Source: Siderastrea radians (Eukaryota; Cnidaria; Anthozoa; Scleractinia; Rhizangiidae). Taken from it: DNA of 64,000 nt. Under the pieces are notes generated by a model. It was not told the DNA's origin. It was given only the letters and a program-made list of their open reading frames with translations, and did not search any database. The stretch lies in NCBI GenBank assembly GCA_964017195.1, contig OZ024897.1, forward strand, positions 32,893,536 to 32,957,535. Direction: 5' to 3'. The translations under genes and the position numbers were made by a program. This document shows, in pieces, positions 1 to 10,428 of this stretch; position 1 is the first letter of the stretch; every line of letters begins with the position of its first letter.

Positions 1-3000
1 GTGATTTACTCACAAAGCGTAAAGTCAAGAGTTAATGAACTCGAAGATGCAGAACTTGGTCAGGTTCATCAAGATAACCCAACTGGCCGACGACTGTTCA
101 TCGCTTACTTTTCCCAGCTTGCCTTCAGAATTTGTTTTGGGATTCTTTTCATCATTCTTCAAACCCAAGTATTTTATCCGCGTAACTTTCCCTTAAACTT
201 CATGTGTGAATTAATGCCGACATCAGGCAATAATTCGGTCACTCCATCTACCAACATCACACCAGTTACACAAGTCGTCCAGTGTCAGAACCAGAGAGCA
301 TCTAAGAAAACTTTCTGGACCAATGCCGTCAGCGTAGTGAATGGAATTTTTGTTTTTCTCGTTTTTCTTGAGATCGTCTTGATCCTGTCAAGAGCAAGAA
401 AGTGGGGGAAAAAATTTATGGAAGACGAACAGTTTTTTGCTGATCATCTGAAAGCCAAACCACCAACTGATCCGCAGCAACTACCTCTGTTACCTTCATT
501 GAGTGCAGAACTGCAAGCATTCATGCAGACCATGAAGAACAGAGTCATAAAAGGCACGGAGCAACCTACAGATCTTGACCAACCTATCAATCGTCCCAGT
601 CCAGGTGAACGCTCAAAGCCTAAAGATCTAAAACTTGATGACATTTACACCAATTTGAAGATTAAAGAAGGCAGGGCTTACTATGACTTTCCAAAAGATA
701 GGAGGGAACAACTTAAAATATATCCCAACCCAACGCGAACAATTCCGAGTTTACCCGACCAGAAGATATTATTGATGCTGACCACAAAAACATTCTCGTT
801 GTTGGTCGCCCAGGCATTGGAAAAACAACTGGGCAAGCGATAAATTGTTCAATAACGGACAAAATTCAGAGCCAGGTTACGACATATCTTTTCTTCTGAA
901 ATTCAGGCGCTTATCCCAGCTGACAGAGCACATAAACCTTCGTGAACTGCTGTGTGTCTACTCAGAATATTCAACAAATGTTAACGATGAAGTCTGGGAA
1001 TACATCCTCCAAAATCCGAATAAAGTGTTCCTGATGTTTGATGGAACTGACGAATTTCCTAGACATTTAGAAATCGCTACTGAAGATTACAGGCATTACA
1101 GAAATACCGCAGCAGAAGGAATGCCTGTCCTTGCCCTCTACAAAAAAACAGCGGATGGAAAACTTCTTGGCGGAGCCACAGTAATAACAACAACAAGGCC
1201 CACCGCTGTTTCATCCTTGGCACACCTTAGGTTCAATAGAGTAGTTGAAATTCTGGGATTTACCTCTCAGCAAGTTGAAGATTATGTTGAGAAGTTTACG
1301 AAAGATAATCACGAGGCCCATGAAGTTAAAGAAACAATATGGCAACACATCAGCGGAAACTTAAACCTCTTTTCTTTGTCGTATATCCCGGTGAACTGCT
1401 TTATTATTTGTTCATGTTTGTTTTATGTCCTACGAACCTGTGGTCCTTCCCGTCTTCCCACGCAGCTTACCGAGATATACAATATCGCCATCAAAGTTTT
1501 CTTCTCCAGGCACAGTAGTGAAAAACATCGCACCTCTATAATTAACTGTGATCAGTTTGTTTTTAAACAATTCCGCGAGTTACCCTCCCAAGTGCAAGAT
1601 GTGTTTAAGAGACTGGGAGAAATCACTTACAAAGGGATTGAAGAACGAAAGCTAATCTTTGGGTCAAGAGAAGTCGAGGGACTGGAGGATTGTGGCCTGC
1701 TGCATCGTTTACTTGATCGAGAAAATCCTGCAGCTCCATTTGAACCGCCCGAAGAACAGTTTTGTTTCACCCACCTAACAATTCAAGAGTTCATGGCCGC
1801 AAAACATTTGATCGATACTCTAGATGACGAACAGTTAAGAATATTTGTTTCTGATAAAGTAAAAGACGGTGCGTGGACTGTGGTAACACAGTTCATTGCT
1901 GGACTGCTTAAAGAATGAGAAGTGCCCCTGACACACATCTTTACCGACCTGCTCCCCGCGAAGACATGGAGGGAATATGAAAGAGAACTGACCGGCGCTC
2001 GGTAGGAGACGAGTGAATATTCAAAGCCACGCAGACTCATGACCTGTTGGCCTGCTCGGAAAGACAAAGATTTAGCACTGAATTTAAGTAAGTGTTTGCA
2101 TGAGACCGATGTAAATAATTCAGTTATAAAAGAAAAATTAGCGAAGATTGATTTTAATGCTGTAGATTTTATCGCATGTGGCCTCGCACCTGTTGACTGT
2201 GCAGCTTTAGTACATGTCCTTAAAAATGCTGAGGGAATATCATGCATGACTTTGGCGAGAAACAATATTGGACCGCTCGCCTGTATGGAAATTGTTAAGT
2301 TTGTTAAGAATAACGATAAACTCACACACTTAAACCTCAACAGTAACAACATAAGTGATAAAGGAATAGAATACTTGTGTAAAGGACTAAAGCAAAGCAA
2401 CTGTAAACTAGAAACATTAAACCTCCCACATAACAACATAGCCGACAAAAGCGTAGCGTTTTTGTGTGAAGCACTAAGGCATAACAATTGTAAACTAAAA
2501 ACATTAATCCTCGCCGATAACAACATAACCGCTACAGGTGTAGGATATTTGTGTGAGGCACTAAAGCAGAACAATTGTAAACTAAAAACATTAATCCTCA
2601 CTGCTAACAACATAGCCGATAAAGGTATAGAATATTTGAGTGAAACACTAAAGCATAGCAATTGAAACTAGAAACATTAAACCTCAGGCGTAACAACTCA
2701 ACCGATAAAGGCGTAGAATATTTCTGTGAAGCATTACAGCAGAGCAATTGTAAACTAGAAACATTAAACCTCGCTGATAACAACATAACCGCTAACGCTG
2801 CAGAACATTTGAGTGAAGCACTAAAGCAGAGTAATTGTAAACTAAAAACATTAGAGCCCGCTAGTAACAACATAACCGACAAAGGCGTAGAGTATTTGGG
2901 TGAAGCACTAAAGCATAACAATTGTAAACTAGAAACATTAAATCTCTATGAAAATAACATAACCGATAAAGGAGTAGAATATTTGTGCGAAGCAGTAAAG

Positions 3001-3198
3001 CGGCGCCTTTGCTTTTTAAATACATTAAACCTCCCTAGTAACATCACAGCCGCCAAACGTGAAGAATACATCCGTGAAGCACTTGAGCAGAGTAATTGTA
3101 AACTGAAAAGATTAAACCTCCAACGTAATAACATAAGTGAAAAAGGTAAAGACCTCTTGCTTAAAGCACCAGGTAGCCTTACTGAGATCGACTTTTAA
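1..3198 (+). pseudogene. Membrane-anchored NACHT-LRR (NLR-like) gene, 3' part, broken
   Basis: The N-terminal part (1-843) has two hydrophobic segments, near residues 31-53 and 106-130, separated by a Cys-containing loop with N-glycosylation sites. A linker and a NACHT ATPase follow. The P-loop GRPGIGKTT (about 804-830) lies in a different frame from both neighbours. The rest of NACHT (845-1918) shows the Walker B-like LMFDGTDEF and sensor-like TTTRPTAVSS. LRRs follow (2039-3198). Lesions: a frame change near 740; a small apparent deletion just after the P-loop near 830; in-frame stops at 1916-1918 and 2003-2005; a one-base loss near 2664 that shifts the last LRRs. NLRs are cytosolic immune sensors that oligomerise through NACHT. 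Here membrane segments precede NACHT, so the ancestral protein was probably membrane-tethered. The 5' end is outside the window. Sequencing error cannot be excluded, but five independent lesions favour a pseudogene. Confidence 0.8.
2290..3190 (+). repeat. Tandem LRR-coding repeat, about 84 nt per unit
   Basis: About eleven leucine-rich repeats of the 28-residue ribonuclease-inhibitor type (pattern LETLNL..NNITDKGVEYLCEAL) are still recognisable at DNA level as near-identical units containing TGTAAACTAGAAACATTAA. The similarity between units suggests recent amplification by unequal exchange. The frame changes once, near 2664. Confidence 0.85.
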
Positions 3199-4811
3199 AA
3201 AAAAAATTTCAACTTTATAAGCTGAACTCTGGTGCTTTTGGGGTAAATTATAAATTCACAATAGTGGGATAATTGTACTTTTTGGCGCGTCAGCGTGATG
3301 TACTGCGAATGAAAATGAGCAAACAGATTGACAACAAATTTCAATGACGCAAAAATATTTTATTATTTACATCACAAAATTATAAGCTTACCTATTACAA
3401 GGAGATTACAGGTAAAAAAAAAACATTACCTAGCTGTTTTTCCAGTCAGTTTTCAAAAGCACACGCAGAGTGTTCCCTCTGCAGTCTGCATTTCGCATCA
3501 AAATCAACCAATCACAAACGCACACCGCCGCGTAGTTCCTCTGCAGTCAACATATCGAAAAATTCTGCCAATTAGGAACTGAATTTCAGATCTGTTTCCT
3601 CTGTGGTCAGCGGTTCAGTCTTGTTTCCTCTGCAGTCTGCATTATATTCCTAAAAGGCTTCTGCTCTAGAAACTATAGATAGTTAATAGGACAAAAATGG
3701 TTACATTTAAAATAGAGATTAAATAGAGATAAATTTTGTACATCCCGGGATTAAAATTTGATTAATTTGTTAATATGACAACAATATCATGAATTTCTAC
3801 AGTGTCGTATTCAGGATTCAAAGAGATAAAGGACAGGCTCCATTGGAAGTTCGAGTGGGTGGGTGGATAGGTGGGAGTCTGGGAGGGAAACATAGCAGAG
3901 TTTTTTTGTTCATAAAAAATAATGAACCAAAGTTTGAGCTTGATGCCTTAAGAACCTTCATGGTCGTTTGATTAATTTGAAGTTTAGAATTTTGTTGAGT
4001 GGAAACATGCATAAGCCACACAGGTTTTCTAGGCAAAACATTTACTATTTCAAGACCCAGCATCTTTATACAAATTCTCCTTACTTGTCGTCATACATTT
4101 TGTTGAGTACTAGTTGGAAAAACTTGTTTAAACGTCAAGAAAAGTCATCGTTGGTGACCAGCTCCTTAATTCTCTTGACCTACATCTGTCATAAATGTAC
4201 TCATGTGATGTGAAAAATTTGATGTTGTTGGAAGGTTAATCAAATGACAAACATATATTATTACGTTAAGCAATAGTTAACATCATAGCGCTAGCTGTTG
4301 CACACAAGCATGTGTACAACATAGCAATAATTAACAGTGATATACTGAAGTGCATGGGCCCTTTATAGTTCTTAAAATAAGCATTATATGAGATAGCGGT
4401 TTTAAAATCGCTCTAAAATGAACATTGAAGAATTAGTTTTAAGTTCATGTAAATATATATTTTCAAGATTTCTTAGCAAAGACTGTATGTATACCAGAGT
4501 AGTTTCCATTTGTATAAAAACATGGAAACTGTACAAACTGTAAGGGGGCAAGAGCGCTCTCAAGTTCTGTGATTTCAATAAATTTTTCAGTTGAAGTTTT
4601 TAGCTGTTGTGTACAGTCAATTTCTTGTCTTCCCTCTGAAGAAATCACGTGGCCACTCTGAAAATTCATTGACCCTCTCATTTCCAAGATCAAAATTTCT
4701 CCCTACTGAATGACATATGCTTAAATGATAGTTATCACAAGAATTGGGTGGTACATCAAGACAATATCCTCAGGTTATGATTAACAACTTTCATTTTTAT
4801 CATGTTTGACA
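3199..4811. other. Gene-free interval with a short dispersed motif
   Basis: No convincing coding region. Four copies of a CTCTGCAGTC-type motif (one with CTCTGTGGTC) occur between about 3474 and 3640, each within AT-rich sequence. This may be a decayed minisatellite. Confidence 0.4.
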
Positions 4812-4974
4812 AATAGCCGTTTTCACAGTTAACCGTTCTCATTTTTATTACAATGTATTGGAACGTGGATGTGAGGCAATTTCAGGCAATTCTGCAGTTT
4901 CTACCTGAAATTGCCTCACATCCACGTTCAAACTGTAATGCAAATGAGAAACGTTAACTGTGAAAACCGCTATT
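4812..4974. mobile_element. Foldback MITE, family A (copy 1)
   Basis: The 163-bp element is nearly an inverted repeat. Its ends match as AATAGCCGTTTTCACAGTTA against AATAGCGGTTTTCACAGTTA. The inner 25-bp stem beginning AACGTGGATGTGAGGCAATT is perfect, around a 17-nt loop. A diverged copy lies at 40986-41155, which confirms a mobile family. No coding capacity. Confidence 0.8.
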
Positions 4975-7004
4975 ATGCATTGAAATTGTTCTGAGAATTT
5001 AGATGATGACCACTTTACTTTGGTGGTAAAAATGTACCGTATTGATCTTCCTAAATATTTATGGGTATCCATCCCCGCCACAATTTCAACTTGTTGTTTT
5101 TCAATCCAAACCTTCAATTCAAACATTCTTTCTTGCAATTTAAACTTGCAATTATTGAATTGAAACATTCAATTTGGCAATTCTCCCATTTAAACGGTCT
5201 ATTTAAACGTTCAATTCGGCAATTCACCGGTTGAAATATTCAATTCTGCAATTTGAATAATCAGTTTATCGATTCAAACATTCAATTTGGCGATGCCAAT
5301 GTTCAATTTCGCAACGGAAACATTCCCTTCATCAATTGTTACATTCGATTAGCGGTTCAAACATTGAAACATTCAATTCGCCGATTCAAAGTTTCAATTC
5401 AAACATTCAATTCGGACATTCGGCAATTCGACATTCGATCAGCGGTTCAAACATTAAAACATTCAATTCGTCGATTCAAACATTCAATTCAAACATTCAA
5501 TTTGGACCGATTCGGCAATTTTAGCATTCGTAGGAGTCTGGGTACAAGAACGTGACCCAGGTCTCCCTCGGTCCCTCTGCCGTCTCTCGGTTAAAAAAGC
5601 GCGAAGAATCACTCCGCCATCGCTTTGTGGCGTCGCTGGTAAGATTGACGAATTTCCATCCGGTAAGTGAGTATATTCTATGTTATAAGTCAAAGTTGTG
5701 TTATTTTTATTGGGGCACTGTGTTTTAAAATAGTTAGAAGTAGAACACGTTTACCTGCACGAATCGATGCAACCATATTTGCCGATTGGACCAAGGTCAG
5801 TGTTTCACTGCGTTTTTTTTTATAATACCAGCACGATTTAAAATTGCCTGTTTGTCAGACCAATAACAAATTTAGGGGCCCTTTGGTATAACGAAATAGC
5901 CACTTATCAACTTTCCCTTTGACATTACAGTAATAAGTAAATAAAGTTTGGGTTTGGAGAAATACAGTAGACCAGACTCGGTCTGTATATCTGTCAACTC
6001 TATAATTCCGGGAGTTGCCTGGTTATGGAACTTATCTCCCGTTCTTCCGCCCGGGTCTACAGATCTTCCGGATAAAATTAAAGCAACTTTGCGACCTTTC
6101 TCTGTGACAGACTCCCGTAACCACTATTTTGAATTAAAAAAGGAACCCTTGGGATAAGGTGGAGACCTGAACATGTCAATTGTTTTCTAAGGAGTGGGAT
6201 GAGGGAAGGTAGCGACTTTCGCAGTGGGGGGAGTCGGTGTTTCAAAAGAGGAAATCTCCTCATTACAGATCTTTAGAGGTGGACGTCGCTGAGACCTTAC
6301 CGCAGTTTTCGATGCCATTTTGTCTGGTATGGCACATTTTCTCTGGTATTGACAAAAGCGTCAGAACTTGATATATAACTTGTATGGGAATTACAAATTA
6401 AACTTAATTAATGGACAACCTTCCTGCAGGTTTTCACAGAATATGTCACGATTACAAAGATGCAAGGATTTATTGGCTGACAGCCAAACAAATTGCAGCT
6501 GTGGAACAAAGCATCAACAGTAACATTCCTAGCACCTCTTCGTATGTCCGACCAGCAGTGGCCTCAACTGCTGGGCCATCTAGTGTGCCACTGGCCACAG
6601 TCTCTGAACACCAACAAGTATTTGTTTGTACGCCTTATTCTGCACAGAATCAACGGCAAGCAAAAATAGGGTATTCGATAAAAAACTCAATACAAAATGT
6701 TTTGATTTTTTGCTATTTTTCTCTCTACCTTATTAATTTGTGATTTCCGTCTATGTACCATAGTGCTTGAGGAGAATACACATTGAATTTCGTACAATAA
6801 GGATTTGCGTTAATTAAAATGCATTTATGTTCATAACACTTGGCTCACATGGTTATAACAAAGAGAGACAGAGAAACAGCCTTTATTTTAGCACGATTAA
6901 AAATTAAAGCTCTGTAGCTTGTGGGGTGGTGCAATTATTTCTCGAGTTTATTCAGAGTGCAGTGGTTAGCAATATCTTTGCTGTTTTTTTTGTTTCACCG
7001 AACC

Positions 7005-7205
7005 TGTAATCGAACTAATCGCGCCGATTCAGTTCGATTGGTTCGATTAAGTTCGGTAATCGAACTCGATTAAGTTCGGTAATCAAACTCACCAAAAAGT
7101 TCCGAACCAAAGTTCCGAAGTTACCGAACCAATCGCACATCAATCGAACCGATTCGGTTAGATTGCGTTTGATTGATTTTAAGTTCGGTTTTGTTCGATT
7201 GACTA
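7005..7205. repeat. TTCGAT/ATCGAA-rich simple repeat
   Basis: Degenerate repeats of TTCGATTAAGTTCGGT and its complement lie inside the spacer of the large inverted-repeat element. The segment can fold on itself. Confidence 0.6.
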
Positions 7206-7806
7206 CGCCGGGTACAAACTAGTCGGGAAGTACTGCGTTGTTTACGATCGACCTGTTTAAGTAGCCTAAACGAAGAACTAGACTACTACAATCGTCAGGG
7301 CCTTGTAAATTTTCTAACCAGTTTATGTTATTCTGTAAAATGGACAGGATATTAGTTGTATGGTCAGCCATGATGGCTGGTCTGGTCATATCCATAGATA
7401 TCACAGCAACTTTCGCGCCATTTTTAACAGAGAGACCTGGGACACGTTCTCGTACCCAGACTCCGACATGCCGAATGTCAGAATTGAATGTTTGAATCGA
7501 CGAATTGAACGTTTCAATGTGTGAACCGCTGATCGAATATTGAATTGCCGAGTATCCGAATTGAATGTTGGAATTGTGAAACTTTGAATCGGCGAATTGA
7601 ATGTTTCAATGTTGAACCGCTAATCGAATGTAACAATTGATGAACGAAATGATTCCGTTGCGAAATTGAACATTGGCATCGCCAAATTGAATGTTTGAAT
7701 TGATAAACTGATTATTCAAATTGCAGAATTGAATATTTCAACCGGTGAATTGCCGAATTGAACATTTAAATAGACGGTTTAAATGGTAGAATTGCCAAAT
7801 TTAATG

Positions 7807-7864
7807 TTAATAATAATATTAATAATAATAATAAATAATAATAATAATAATAATAATAATAATT
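7807..7864. repeat. (AAT)n microsatellite
   Basis: About 18 imperfect AAT units interrupt the right arm of the inverted-repeat element. The left arm has no counterpart. Confidence 0.9.
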
Positions 7865-7989
7865 AACAATTCAATATTGTTTCAATTCAATAATTGCAAG
7901 TTTAAGTGGCAAGAAAGAATGTTTGAATTGAAGGTTTGGATTGAAAAACAACAAGTTTGAATTTGGCGGGGATGGATACCCATAAATAT

Positions 7990-9328
7990 CCTCATAACCT
8001 GTGTGCCGGTATTAAAATCTCGATGACCGGAATTTGATGTTACAAAGACAGCACACCTCTTGTTGTCAATTTGAGCTCTTGTCATCCATCTCCTTACCAC
8101 TATACAAATATTTTGGGGAGGATTGTATAATGGTTACTTGAGAATTGAATGACACCATGAATTAAACGATGATAAAAACGAGAAATGTGAAAAAAGAAAA
8201 AAAAATGAGAGAGTGCGTCTCGCTATCTTCATGTGACAGAAACGTACTAGAAGATGCACTTTGTGGTTTTTGGCATGGGAGTAGGATCGTGCCTCATGCA
8301 AGTGGCAATGATACCAAGCACACGCACAGCCTCCGTTACTGACTCATTCTTTGCAGGTTCACCAATCACAGCTCTCCCATCATACCAGACATTACAGCCC
8401 ACTGCCCTCCTGTAAACTATACAAGTTTTTTCCTAAAACAACACTGAATGATGACAGAGAGGCTAGTATAGCAAGTATACCTGGGAAACTTTTACCGCCT
8501 CTCCAACAAAAGAAAAAACATTTCTCATTTCATTGTTTGGTAAAGAAGGGAATAACGCGGTATAAACAGTGAACTACAGCAAAGGTATTTCAACATTTTA
8601 TGACATAAAACTGCAATTTTTATAAAGAAAGACGATGAGATACAATGGGCAATTTCTAATTGTATTTATTTTGCACTGAGGTGCACAAAATTTTATGTTA
8701 TTTCAGAACACCATTATCTAAGGTGCTAGAGGGTGTTTTCAGCGTCTAACTTAGTGTCTCATATTTTGTTAAAAGGACTTGTGCTGCTCGTTCACGTGGG
8801 CTCGAGACTGGACATTGGTGAATTCAAACTGATTGACGATAGAAATAATGTAATAAGGAGATAACAATTAAGTTACATCAGTGTAAATTGATAATAAATT
8901 ATTGCATAAATTTAAGAATGATAGAATGAATCTAATCAATTGAATGTTAACAAAATAATCATCAAAATTCATTAGTTCTTTTGTAGCTTTTAATGTAGAT
9001 AAATGTAGACCAAAATATGGGATTTTCCTTACTCTATTGCAGACCTTAACCCAAAATTCGATACCTTATTAGAGACCTGCCCAGGAACTGCTTTGGTTTG
9101 CGTAGACATTTGAGGAGGGCTTCAAATTTCAGATATTAATCAACTCTTAATAATAAAAAAGGAGATTTCTAAAAACCATAACCAATTCCAGACCAGATGG
9201 CACAAACCCAGGACAAACCTTACCCTATTTGAGACCAGAATGGTCAAAATCTATACCCTATTTCAGACCAAAAAGGCTCGAAAACCATACCCTTTGGCGC
9301 TGTTCATAACTATCTAGTTTATATAAGG
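7990..9328. other. Gene-free interval left of the Polinton
   Basis: No supported gene. Between about 9035 and 9300 there are several degenerate copies of a motif like ATACCCTATTTCAGACCAAAA, a repeat of unknown class. Confidence 0.4.
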
Positions 9329-9334
9329 GAGTAG
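9329..9334. repeat. Left target-site duplication GAGTAG
   Basis: This six-base direct repeat is identical to 28205-28210 and abuts the first base of the terminal inverted repeat. Six bp is the usual target duplication made by Polinton integrases. Confidence 0.93.
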
Positions 9335-9409
9335 AGTAGTTATAGAGTTGGCGGTTCGAGACCAGTTTTTTCAAAACTGGTCTTGAACAGCGCCAACTCT
9401 ATAACTACT
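9335..9409. repeat. Left terminal inverted repeat, itself a hairpin
   Basis: The outer 19 bp AGTAGTTATAGAGTTGGCG pairs with its complement at 9391-9409. An inner 10-bp stem GACCAGTTTT/AAAACTGGTC (9360-9369 with 9373-9382) closes on a 3-nt loop. The same structure is present inverted at 28128-28204, differing mainly in the loop. Confidence 0.92.
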
Positions 9410-9922
9410 ATAATCATATGGTCACCAACATATGGTGAGGAGCCGAGCAGGCTCGGGAAGTCGTTGACGAAGTCAACGAGTGAGGCTCCTTCCGGCCTAT
9501 TGTGGGTAGTTATGCAATCTCGCAGAGATTGCATGTCGTAGGGCACAATAGGCATAATGTCGCCATAACATTTTCAACTATATTGGTTCCATCACATGGC
9601 TCCACATCATTTTTTTATATGCCAGATCCATATTTTTTGCATTGGGGAACAAAAGCGGAGCTTTTGTGAGGCAGTGAATTGATCGCTTTAGCGATCAAGA
9701 GGGGAAGTTTCTTTTTGCGATGCTGGTTCCATTTTATGGATAACTACTATTCCATCAGATGGTTATAATATTATTGATCTCGACAGATTGCTTCCAGATT
9801 GTTTGAGACTGTTTGCTTTGAAAAAGCAAAACAGTATCAAACAAAAGCCAGATCTATAGTATGGAATAATACCAGATGGTTAAATCACGTGATCAATTTA
9901 TTGGTTACTATATACCAGATCA
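9410..9922. repeat. Left subterminal palindrome-rich region
   Basis: No gene. Several short palindromes occur, for example GATCGCTTTAGCGATC and ACAAAAGCGGAGCTTTTGT. The part 9625-9743 is the reverse complement of two tandem copies near the right end. The part around 9431-9486 resembles the complement of 27926-27977. This continues the inverted-repeat relationship of the ends beyond the terminal hairpin. Confidence 0.8.
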
Positions 9923-10402
9923 TTATATAGCATTAGGAGATTCATCTTCAAAGTCAGATTCGCCGCCTTTGTTATGAATCCATGTGTAATGTTTTGATCT
10001 TTTTTTGTCAATTGTATAGTCACAGTTTCTGAATTCAACTGTTTTATGTCTATATTCAGGTAGTTTAAAGAAGTCTATAGATTTATAATTATAGTGCCGG
10101 TAATATTTCGTAATATTTATAGTTTTTGTACATCCATTGACATAATGAATGTTTGTTACCATTTTTACATTTTTTTTCCTATATATATCATATTTTTTGT
10201 TTTTATCAATAAGTAGTTTATTACTATATGCTCTGCTATCATCGTTCATGCCGTATTCATTTCTAAATTTGACCGTCTTTAATCTATTCACAGGTGTCTT
10301 CGCATCACCATTATAAAATTTCCAAATCAATATAATTCTTTTTTCTCCAGTAAAATATTCAATGGTTGTTAACAATTGTGATTCTCGGCTCGCAATTTCC
10401 AT
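9923..10402 (-). CDS. Unknown 159-aa Polinton protein
   Basis: A basic, Tyr- and Lys-rich protein with no domain I recognise. A degenerate internal repeat is visible: RLKTVKFRNEYGM near residues 40-52 resembles YRHKTVEFRNCDYTI near residues 118-132, which suggests two related subdomains. The ATG at 10402 follows an AT-only leader. It is the outermost gene of the left arm and lies just downstream of the polymerase on the same strand, so it is probably an early or accessory gene. Confidence 0.6.
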   Translation of the reverse strand: MEIASRESQLLTTIEYFTGEKRIILIWKFYNGDAKTPVNRLKTVKFRNEYGMNDDSRAYSNKLLIDKNKKYDIYRKKNVKMVTNIHYVNGCTKTINITKYYRHYNYKSIDFFKLPEYRHKTVEFRNCDYTIDKKRSKHYTWIHNKGGESDFEDESPNAI

Positions 10403-10428
10403 ATATATATAATATAATAAATTCCAGG

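Larger units (their letters stand above)
5053..7989. mobile_element. Large inverted-repeat (foldback) element of unknown class
   Basis: Two arms of about 500-550 bp (5055-5557 and 7441-7989) are inverted copies. They begin ATATTTATGGGTATCCATCC and are built from degenerate units of the type ACATTCAATTCGGCAATTC. The arms meet the spacer at matching GTCTGGGTAC/GTACCCAGAC blocks. The 1.9-kb spacer has no recognisable transposase. It holds a weak 110-aa reading frame (6411-6743) of unknown nature. No clear target duplication was found, so the borders are approximate. Confidence 0.7.

Noticed and set aside
1783..2661. A 292-aa minus-strand frame with repeats
   Set aside because: It is the antisense shadow of the LRR-coding repeat. 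Its periodicity copies the 84-nt repeat.
5253..5555. Repetitive frames rich in FNS/FNT
   Set aside because: They are translations of the short-unit repeats in the left arm of the inverted-repeat element.
6411..6743. 110-aa plus-strand frame in the spacer of the inverted-repeat element
   Set aside because: No recognisable domain and weak coding character. Mentioned only within the element.
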